Source: Ramazzottius varieornatus
Taxonomy: Eukaryota > Tardigrada > Eutardigrada > Parachela > Ramazzottiidae
Direction: 5' to 3'
Assembly: GCA_001949185.1 (NCBI GenBank)
Contig: BDGG01000003.1
Span: 367,612 to 431,611 of the forward strand
DNA length: 64,000 bases
In this document: positions 55,288 to 64,000 of the stretch, piece by piece
Numbering within the stretch: the first letter of the stretch is position 1
How the letters are laid out: the number at the start of each line of letters is the position of its first letter
The notes under the pieces: model-generated
The model's input: the letters and a program-made list of their open reading frames with translations, nothing else
What the model was told of the DNA's origin: nothing
Databases searched by the model: none
Translations under genes and position numbers: made by a program

Positions 55288-56149
55288 TTATTTTTGTCGA
55301 AAAACCACTCCGATAAATTTACTGTGCATACTCATTCTAGACTGTAAAAAGGCACTGCAAACTTGCCGATACATTGCCTTGTATGGACGGCTCAAAATGT
55401 GCAGCTTGGTATGGGCATCCATCATTACTTCTGTTAAAACGTAGCTCCCTTCCGCAATGATCCGACGGATCCCTCCCAGTTCTTCTAGCCTGTCATAGTG
55501 ATGGATGACATAGCTTAACGAGCAGGTCTTTAGACCCGCCGTTTTGTACTCGTGGGACAGAAAAAGAGTATCAGCGACACTGAATTTCGACAAATTTTGA
55601 GCAAGAGAACGCTCGCACAGTTTCTTCAGATCGGCCATTTCGTACATCTCCGTAAGCGTTTCACCCAAAGTCCTGCAGCGAGTTCTTCCAGGTTGCTGAT
55701 ACTACTGCAGTACCTGAACTTTCTTACCTGGAACAAGATGATCTCACTGATCTCCGGGATGATGCAACGGCCAGCTTTGCGTTCCTCCGTGCTGGACTCG
55801 AACATGCGGCGAAAGACCGGCGAGCTTATGCATAGACGAACCGGTGAACTGGATACTCGGCGTCGTTAGAGGATACCAAGACAAAATCACGACCAACATC
55901 GCTGTGATACAGAACTTTTGTCTTTGGTGTCGTTCTCGGCGCACACCTGTACGTAGCGGGGTCCCACCAGTCATGTGCGGTTTGCTGATTGCAACCCATA
56001 CTTGAGCCCGGACTGTCCACACGTTGAGGGATTGTGTCGTTAAAGAAACAACGTTCCCGTTCAAAAGCGTAGTGCGGAACAGTTGCTTCATTCCTACCAT
56101 CTATATCACGTTGTAAAAACAATATTGTTCCTTGATGGATTACCCGCAC
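55288..56149 (-). pseudogene. BTB-domain (SPOP-like) pseudogene, intronless
   Basis: Minus strand: VLYHSDVGRDFVLVSSNDAE then YPVHRFVYA, one-base frame change near 55825, SSPVFRRMFESSTEERKAG and IIPEISEIILFQ, then SNLEELAAG, a second one-base change near 55665, and GETLTEMYEMADLKKLCERS with NLSKFSVADTLFLSH. This is the BTB fold plus the 3-box-like helices of SPOP/TDPOZ proteins, substrate adaptors of Cullin-3. Two frameshifts and no intron suggest a processed or decayed copy. No MATH domain recognised upstream. Confidence 0.6.
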
Positions 56150-56361
56150 TTCGTACGAAAACGCTATTCCTACTCGGTGAGACGGAGTAAGTACAAACTG
56201 AGTGACCGCGGCTCACTCAGGTCAAGCCCACAGTGGATACAGTTAAGATTATACACTTTTACCTCAGCACGACTTGAACTGGGACCAACTGCTCGTTTCT
56301 CCCTGTCTATACTCGATCCGAAGTACTCCTGTGCAAGAATCAACATCGCGATCATCGACAG

Positions 56362-56559
56362 TACACGCGCGAAGGGAAAGTTTGGAGCGGTAAAAAGTTT
56401 TGATCAGACGCAGAAGACGGCAAACTCAAAATTCGGTCATAGAAAACTGCCAAAACGTGCTTTGGTACGAACGAACGTACGAACGTACTTCTGTGCCGCT
56501 ATTTCGAAACTGCCTGATCCAAACTTTTTACTGCTCCAGACTTTCCCTTCGCGCGTGTA
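56362..56559. mobile_element. Hairpin MITE, TACACGC family, copy 1
   Basis: TACACGCGCGAAGGGAAAGT, continuing TTGGAGC, is present at both ends as inverted repeats, with a near-match inward (AAAAAGTTT). No coding content. Confidence 0.7.
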
Positions 56560-56760
56560 GGAAGATCAGCAAGGAACATGTCCAGCCTACCATTCGTGAT
56601 CGGCAACAGTAACGCCAGATGAGAGAACAGCGCCGGGCGGATTACTGAAACACGAACGATTTGGGACTGGCAGGCCTCATACAGTCTGCTCGATTTCGAA
56701 CGGTAGACATTCGGGTAAGCGGATTGTCGACGACGACCGCAAACGACTAGAGTGAAGTTG

Positions 56761-56924
56761 TACACGCTCGAAGGGAAAGTTTGGAACAGGCGATTCCGAA
56801 ACAGCGGAACGGAAGTCGTACGTGCGTGTGCAATTCACACCAATGCTCTTTCTGACAACTTTACGGTTGAATTCTCAATTTGCCGTCTTTTCCGCCTGTT
56901 CCAAACTTTTCCTTCGAGCTTGTA
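56761..56924. mobile_element. Hairpin MITE, TACACGC family, copy 2
   Basis: TACACGCTCGAAGGGAAAGT at the left, and inverted TACAAGCTCGAAGGAAAAGT at the right, both continuing TTGGAACAGGCG. Same family as the hairpin 200 bp upstream. Confidence 0.7.
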
Positions 56925-57049
56925 CAGACTGTCTGCCATGTCAGAGAAACAAAATTCCGACTCTCTCCGTCAGCGAAGAAGTTCAACTGTTGCGAAGAAG
57001 TTGAACAATACAATACGATGCAGGAACCGTATCAACCAACCAGCCAGAT

Positions 57050-58604
57050 CAAGCAGCTAAATCATACATTCTCCGAAAAAGTATGGGGGATTTCGGGGTT
57101 AACGAGTACGTCCGAGACCGTCGCTGTCTTTTAACCTTTTCCCTTGAAGCTCGAACGACGCTCGCAGTCTCGAGTAGAATTCAACGGAACAAGGTAACTG
57201 TGGATCCGTCCAAGACGTCGACGATCGTCGGGTTCCTCTCTCAGTAGTCAGTACGGTCACTTCTCCCAACCTCCTCAAATCTAGCGTTTAGGTCTAGATC
57301 AACGGTCCGTGACTTGATACTGCATGAGTGGCTCAAATCATAGCGTGGTACATTAAGTTCGATTGAGAAAGACCTCCGGAGAGAAATGGAGGGTGAAACC
57401 TGAAAACTGGCGACGAAAAGCTGGCTGCACTAATAAGAGAGTCAAATCAATCAACTGCATGAAAGTCACGCTTTTAACCAAGTGAAGCAGAGATACATCA
57501 TGATATCGTGAAATCCTGTGCAGCTAATTTGACGGCCAGAAGTCGAACTTTCCCGGTACATTCTATTCAGCGTCTGTAAGAAGGTATCCTTTGTAAGTTG
57601 GCGAGCAGTTCTAATGGCCAAGTCGTCTACAACGTCGCGCGTTCCCACCAAACTCTAGCTCCATAAAGCATACATAGTATGTTTAGTCAAAGTCGTGCAT
57701 TGTGAACCCGTAGGGACACATTTCAGAGCCAAGAAGCACCAAGACTCGTAAGTGATATCTGACAGTCTGGTAGGTCTAGTCGAGATAAGTGCTGCCTTAA
57801 TTAGTTAATCCATAGAACCGCTTAAACTTTACAGGTTCTTAAGCAATCCGAGCATAGAAATGCATCCCTACGTACACGGTCTTTCATTGATTCTGTTATC
57901 CCGGAGTTCCAGTTAAAACTGAAATTAATTACTGTCGTATAGTCGGCACATCCAGCTGAAAACCTGGAAGAGAATCCAAATGGGAAAACCATGCAGTGTA
58001 TTTTCTGTCTTTCGGTGTTTAAACCTCGTTGATCTCGACAGAGTGCAATACGAAATATCACTGGCTCTTTGACTTTGAGCTGTGCGACAATGAAAAAACC
58101 CCACCAGAAACTGACCGCTGGGTACCAACAGCTAACGGCCTGCCAACCTGATGGGGCAGTTATCGATCTGACGCACCACAGGGACAGACCGAAAATAGGT
58201 CGGCGTGCAGGTCGTGCTGTTGACATCTCTCAAATGCCGCGCTTTGCCAAGACGGGAGCTCCGCCTCCGTGCGATCTCTTTGCCGTCCTGCTCGTGCTGA
58301 ACCCCCCTGTTTCCAGGGTACGAAGCACAGATTCGAGTTATAAGGTCTCAGCTGTTCGTCGCTGTATTGTCGATTTAGCGATCTCGTTTTACCAGCTTTC
58401 AATGGCAGCTGCACGTCGCAATGGTCGCAGCTCAGCATGCATCTCATCGTAGCATACTTGGTGAATTCATCGGTTTTGCTTGAGCGTCGTGCGAGCTTCA
58501 AGGGAAAAGGTTAAAAGACGGCGACGGTCTCGGACGTACTCGTTAACCCCGAAATCCCTGGCCCTCTTTCTGATTAGGTATTGCTGCTTGCTTTAGCTGC
58601 TTGA
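57050..58604. mobile_element. TIR element of 1.5 kb, no transposase recognised
   Basis: Arms at about 57050-57195 and 58470-58604 are inverted repeats with GATCAAGCAGCTAAA at the outer side, GATTTCGGGGTTAACGAGTA in the middle and CCTTGAAGCTCGAACGACG at the inner side. ORFs inside (57466-57651, 57822-58226) resemble nothing known. The element is probably non-autonomous. Confidence 0.6.
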
Positions 58605-60849
58605 TTGGCATCTCCACCGGACGCTCCGGCACACCGTTTACATCGAGCTGGAATCACTTTGGAAATTACACGATCATCCAACAGCTTCGTAACCTACGCA
58701 GACGTTGGGGTAAGACATCCACACGTTTTCTGTAATTTTCGCGAAGTCTGGTAATGCAAATTTGAGACTCGGAGTGCACTCGACAGAAATGCGCTGTGAC
58801 ATTAGCGTGTAACTGAGAGTTTGATTGTTGATTTCAGCCAAGGCTGCCAGGTGGATGTGTGGTTTCATTTCGAGTAGGTTGAGTTGGCCTACTCGCATGA
58901 GTACTGTGTGGGCGCACAAGATCCTACTGAAATTTCATTGATGTTTTCAGCATGGCGTAGGCTTGACTTGCCCTACTGTCTTGAACCTTCAGGTAAGGCA
59001 TAGGATCACCCGCTGGCCTTCGGCTATTTTTGGCCTCGTTCGAGCGAACGAAGGTTTGGACTGGTGTTCGAGTGCGAGCGACTCGGAAGTGCAACTGGCT
59101 CTGTTTTTTCTCTTCTCTTCAGCTCTTCGTCATGCTGCAGAGATAGACTTGATCAGTATCGAGCGAGTGCGGTAGTTTCGATGTGGGTCAGTGCGTTTTG
59201 CAACGTGCAAGTGAGCGGAGGTTGAAGTTTGCAGCAAGGCTCTTTGACGGATTCTCTCGTGTAGTGCCGTCGTGATTGTCGACCTTGATGGAAACCTCGT
59301 CAGCCAATCTAACTATCCTCTTGTAGAGCTTCAAGTGCCGTCTTCACTAACCATCAGCATTACTGTATTTATTTTTCAGAAACTGGCGACAAGGAAGCGA
59401 GGCCGAGCCAGTCATTTGCTTGTACTTATCCTTTTATTTTTGTCTGTTATTATTGTAGGGAATGGCTAACCAAGCGAGGCTCTCATTCAAGCCGTAAGAA
59501 CGAAAGCTCTTTGCAGTAGCGATAACCTAGATTTTTCCCTGACTATCATCGATGATCGATCACGTGTAAATGCAGTCTCGCAGCCGATCGCGCCTTTTAG
59601 GCTTTTTTCCCTGCCTTATCTTGAAGTCCCCTACTGGTGGTGTTCTCCTAGTCAAGCCGTGTAGTGTAATTTCGATACTTCATAACTTCATCGACCACTT
59701 CCGAATGATGAATGGTTAATGTCAGGCTGATGCGTGTTTTGCGCAAGGAAGTACGGTTTTCGGCAGGGGGCGTTGCTGAAGTGCCGTCTATTGTTGACCG
59801 TTGGCCAATGGGTTCGTCGGTCGTGTTTAGCCATCCGAAGGAGGTTGGCGTTTGACTTGACGTTAGAGTTCGGGCACTAAGATTTGAGAAGGAGCAGCAA
59901 CAGTCGACTTCCTTCCGTCGCGATATACCGGCCTTATTAACGATCCGATTCAGTTGGCGTGAGTAAAATTAAAACGAGGAAAATAGGTCAGCGTTTGTGT
60001 GTATTGGCGCGTGAGTGAATGTCTGTGTCTCGTGTGGGGGGATACTACGAGTGGAAGCTCTCAAACCAACGCTCATGAGCACCCAGATTACACCCTATCC
60101 TACTCCCAGCCTCTGTCATTCAACCCCGAATCAATTTCCGCCGAACCTGGGCAGGTGGCATTCTACTCTGTACTTTCCTCCCTCTTTGGTCCAGTGTGGA
60201 TACAATGGCATAGTTTGCTGAACCAGATTCCTGAGGAGAAACCTGGTAGGAGAACGGAAAGAGTTGCAGAGTTGGCGAGGCGTAAGGGACAAATCCGCAG
60301 TGACGTCAGCACTTGTGCTCAATTCGCAGGCTAGCGGTGCTGGCGAGCAGACAAGAAACGAGCTGGCCTAGTTTATCTGTTCTTTGCTGCTTCCGCAAGC
60401 GATCGACGACGCCATACGCCTCCATATTTCATCGGTTCGCACAGGAATTTTAATGTGTTGATGTACTAGCAACACCACAACGAAGCAAAGCAGGAAGAAA
60501 CTCTAGACAGAGATACGTAATGATCGAAACTCCGAACTTCCAAGTGAAGATACACCACATTCAAAGATTGATTGTGCACTTAGCACTTCCTCTGGTGACT
60601 TTCAGAGGTCCTAAGCACGGCCTTGGCTTGCAGCACTGGGCAGGTTCACGCACGGCGAGATATTATGCACCAGAAGAAATTATGGACCCAGCGGAAAAGA
60701 CGGCAAAATGGAAATTTAAACGTAGAAAATTGTATTAGTGCGAATCAGCTGTGTACGTGCGTTCTTCCGTACCGCCGTAGCGAAAAGACCTGGCGCTTAA
60801 TCTCTCGTCGTGTGTGTACTGTAAGCTCCAACTCCAAGTCAAATGGAAG

Positions 60850-60960
60850 GCCGGTAAAGGAAACGCAAAGTTCGTACCTCAAGTGGCGCATGCTGCCAGC
60901 GAGTAACCATAAAAACGTCCGCCACTTGAAAAAGCGACCTTCTACGTTTCGTTTGCCAAT
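60850..60960. repeat. GTGGCGCA-type hairpin
   Basis: CTCAAGTGGCGCATG pairs with the inverse of CGTCCGCCACTTGAAAAAGC; the outer parts GGTAAAGGAAACG / CGTTTCGTTTGCC also pair loosely. Confidence 0.65.
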
Positions 60961-61608
60961 CTTCAATACAGTGCTTATGTTATCCGTGACAAAGTTAAAC
61001 GTCGAGCAATGTTTGTGATAATAAAAGATTATTTCGAGAACGTTTGTGCTCTTGAGATGGTGTGTTTATGCATGTGACGATACAACAATTATCAGTGGAA
61101 ATGAGTGCAACGCACCTGGCAACTTTTGGAAATTGTTAAGCACAATAGAAAGAATGCGGCGCCGCCTTGTTTATAATTGGAAGAAATCGTAGAAATGTCT
61201 GTAGAGTCTCTCATCGTGCGTCCGACGAGGATGTGACGAAGGAGTGGACGATGATTCAGTCTCATTACAGTGCAGTATAGTGTAAACATGTTATGATGGC
61301 CATGCCGGCACTTGAAGCGCTCACATCTTTCGCCGAAAGATTTACCTTGGACTTGATGGTTCAACGTAGAGCTCTCTTTGGCTAGACTGATGTCCGTTGC
61401 GCAACGGACCGGCTCACTTTCAAGGCAACGATCACGAGTCGTTGCACCGTGATGGACCACGGTCTCACGTTACAGTTGCACTTTGAGGAAGTCAAAAGCC
61501 GAGCTAACGGAATCAGTCAATCAACGTTTGGCGCAGTATAGGCGCCTAACGTATTGCTTTGATTGCTCCTACACTTTTACCAATTCCCCCTTTCTAACCG
61601 AAAGTTCG

Positions 61609-61703
61609 GCAACTCGACAAGTTCCTTTTTCCAAGTGGCGCACGCATCCTATCAATAAAAGTGGAAGCACGCGCCACCTGCAGAAACGAGTCGAGTTCGT
61701 CGG
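61609..61703. repeat. GTGGCGCA-type hairpin
   Basis: CAACTCGACAAGTTCC then CCAAGTGGCGCACGC pairs with inverted GACGAACTCGACTCGTTTCT and CAGGTGGCGCGTGC. Best-preserved copy outside genes. Confidence 0.7.
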
Positions 61704-64000
61704 AGAGTAGCGCCATCTACCAGCGCGGCTTCTATGATGCAAGGGCGTATGGAGGTTGGTCGGTCGGGGTCGCAATATTTTGCAGATCTGCAATATCTTT
61801 CCCGAAAAGTTTAAACGATTGCACGGGAGGGGACAATCTGGCTGGATTAATTCCAAATACAAGAAAATCCGGAAAACGTGACATTTCCCCCGTTTGGGGA
61901 AAATGTCACTTTTTGGCACTTTTTTGCTGGACTATGCAGACTTTATCTGATCCATTTCGATGAAAGACGTAGAAATCTGGCAAAAACCTTCGAAAATCTG
62001 TTCGAAAAAAATGACTCCCTTCAAAAGACCACTGCAATTTTTGAGAAAAAAACCATTTTTAGCCTACTGAGGTGCAATTTCTGCCGTATTTTTCTCAGAA
62101 AATTGCAGATCCGCACTCATTTTTAGATTCGTGAAAGGTCGGCAACTGCAGCGCCTATGATGCAGTGACAGATGTAGCAGTATGTGGCTACGCTTGTTCT
62201 GGCTCACCAGCAGACAGTTAGTGACGGTACCTCGATGGTTCGGTCGTACGTTTCCAAGTGGGACCACGTGTTGCGAATTGGAATAAAGTGAGCCTGTGAG
62301 AGCCGCTGGCCATCTTGGTCGCGCTCATTGGGCTGTGAAGGAACGAGTTTGCGGAAGACACAGTTTGGAGGCTGTTTGATTGACTGATGCGCCATGGCGA
62401 AATCAGGTTGATGAGCTTCAGCACCGTTCTTCGAAATTCGATGATGTGTTGTACCCAATCGACGGTCATAAAAAACACAGCCGAAGAGCAAGAAAGAACG
62501 CTGAAAGTGAAATGCAATGTGACAGGTTGCTTCGCATTGTCGTCTTGGTGGGTCTTCGAACACCATTGTTGACCCACATATCAGCGTTCTCAGGCATCTC
62601 TTCGACTCCATCTCCACTGTTGAGAAAAATCACTCCGGGTAATTTATCTATCAGTGTTAGAGGTGGATAGCAGCTGGCTGATTATACTTCTCTCTTTCGC
62701 CTCGCGGTGTGCCGAATTCCACCAGCATGTCAAAGGTATGTCCCGCGTTATATTGTTGTTGCTTTTTGGACCTTGTCAGCTCAACGCGGCGCCGCACTCG
62801 TTGCCATATCGTTTTGGTTACGGTGCAGTGATGAGTGATAAATCTTGAGCTTGGCCACTACGTCACTGCTCCACTTTCCCACCTAATCGATTTGACGACT
62901 TCGATCTCTGCGACATCTTTCTTTCAGCAGAACGTAAGTAGTTGACTGTTGCCGTCCATTCTACTAATTGCTCTTGAGAGTCTCCACGATTGACTAATGT
63001 CAACTGACCCAAACATTCAAAGGCTGATAGTCTGTCAATTCAATCGTCTTTCTGTCAGTAATCCTAGATCGGAAGAAAAATCAAATTAAAATCCAAAACC
63101 CGAAGTTGCCAAATGTGCAAAGTTAAGTTGATTGGTCCCTTGGCAGGAACGCTTCCAAACAACAAGGAAGTGCGTTCAGTGTCAGTGAGGAGAGGCTTGT
63201 TGGGTTGTGTTTGAACTTGTACACTGGTCAGATGGGGAGGGCCATGACGTAACAGACGCAACACGCGATGACGTATGCCTGTCACAACGGCACATCGGAT
63301 ATCCTGAGTGCGTGCGAAGGCTTACAGGTCAGCCATCGGTGCGACTTGACTTCCCGCCAGGCTGGTGTGATATGGCAGTTTCCTGAATGGTGTAGTTGAA
63401 CTTTGAGTTGACGGTGGGAATGAACTGCTAAGTAATGCAATAATGCAGGCTGCTTGACCAGTCAATAGCGGTCAATCGCCGTACGGGAATTCGGTAGGCA
63501 GAGTGTGTTGGTAGGCAAGGTTGTTGCACCATCGATCAAAACGCGTTATGCAATACCAGTTTCGGTCCAATCTCTCCGTATAGTAGACTGCGTGTTACTC
63601 TACTGGCCGATTTGGCAGCCGGCTTAACGCATGTTGCCATCGTTAAAACTTGATAAGCTTCTACAACACGTACACTAAACAAGCATAAAACCAAAAGATA
63701 AGACAATAATCCCCGTGATTACCGATGACCACAAGCATACTCCTCTGATGTCCCAACAACTAGCCCGCATGTTGAACTTCTTGGTCCATGTTTCGATCAA
63801 GACTGGGGAATTTCTGGCCTAGGCCAGTGAACCAAGCAACCGTGTGACGTCACTGCAGAGCATACCACGGAATGTACAGCCAGCTCAAGCCAACTTGCTA
63901 CCACTCATTAAATCGAGGCTGTGTCGACTCGATTCGAGTTCCCCTTCGAAACCAATTTCTCCATGTCTAGCATTCTATTTGCCACCTTCAACAAATTGAC

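Larger units (their letters stand above)
58605..64000. other. No gene recognised
   Basis: Long stretch with only short ORFs lacking domains. It holds two GTGGCGCA hairpins and a small palindrome at 61878-61909 (GTGACATTTCCCC / GGGGAAAATGTCAC). Distant exons or non-coding RNA genes cannot be excluded. Confidence 0.45.

Noticed and set aside
58674-58919. Open stretch with HIHLAALAEINNQTLSYTLM
   Set aside because: Protein-like but isolated; no supporting exon, domain or homologue recognised.
1-64000. CRISPR arrays, bacterial operons or phage-type systems
   Set aside because: Spliced animal genes throughout; no regularly spaced direct repeats and no prokaryotic gene organisation.

Overview
This is a window from an animal nuclear genome, most likely a small-genome ecdysozoan. 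The protein-coding genes are split by short GT-AG introns (mostly about 50-270 bp), they are typical metazoan genes (PLK4, PIH1D1, NDUFAF2, an ABCA lipid transporter, an epsin, a GLYAT-like acyltransferase), and there is a secreted chitin-binding (CBM14) protein with a canonical TATA box. A tardigrade is my best guess, but this is inference from overall look only. There are two assembly gaps (12582-12631 and 53434-53813).

Layout. 1-3.2 kb: decayed DIRS/Ngaro-type retroelement (minus strand). 3.5-6.1 kb: tandem repeat, a fossil pogo-like transposase and two foldback elements. 6.2-7.5 kb: epsin-family gene (minus). 8.4-8.9 kb: foldback element. 9.4-10.0 kb: unrecognised, probably mitochondrial protein (minus). 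10.6-17.6 kb: complete 13-exon ABCA transporter (plus; model 1707 aa). 17.8-19.0 kb: glycine N-acyltransferase-like gene (minus). 19.2 kb: internally deleted copy of the 9.4-kb gene. 19.9-22.2 kb: hAT transposon. 22.2-24.6 kb: two foldback elements. 24.6-28.5 kb: a 3.8-kb DNA transposon with TIRs, a 4-bp TSD, a BED-like zinc finger and a DUF7869-like domain. 28.7-30.6 kb: MITE and inverted repeats. 31.1-31.9 kb: CBM14 gene with several lesions. 32.4-34.7 kb: degraded pogo-like transposon (minus). 36.8-39.1 kb: coiled-coil gene resembling SCLT1 (minus). 40.4-43.3 kb: head-to-head NDUFAF2 (minus) and a PDHX-like gene (plus). 43.6-48.5 kb: PIH1D1 (minus), whose 3.5-kb third intron holds a transposon fragment and a nested plus-strand gene or pseudogene. 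48.9-51.5 kb: PLK4 (plus), head to head with PIH1D1. 52.0-55.1 kb: second pogo-like transposon with long TIRs. 55.3-58.6 kb: BTB pseudogene, hairpin MITEs and a TIR element. 58.6-64 kb: no gene recognised, two small hairpin repeats.

Functionally the genes form two loose themes rather than an operon: mitochondrial function (NDUFAF2, PDHX-like, GLYAT-like, the unknown presequence protein) and centriole/cilium or complex-assembly biology (PLK4, SCLT1-like, PIH1D1). The rest of the window is dominated by transposons and by families of palindromic non-autonomous elements. Splice models were built by hand; those for ABCA, epsin, SCLT1-like, PDHX-like, PIH1D1 and PLK4 keep one open frame with total lengths divisible by three. 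Exon ends may be off by a base or two.
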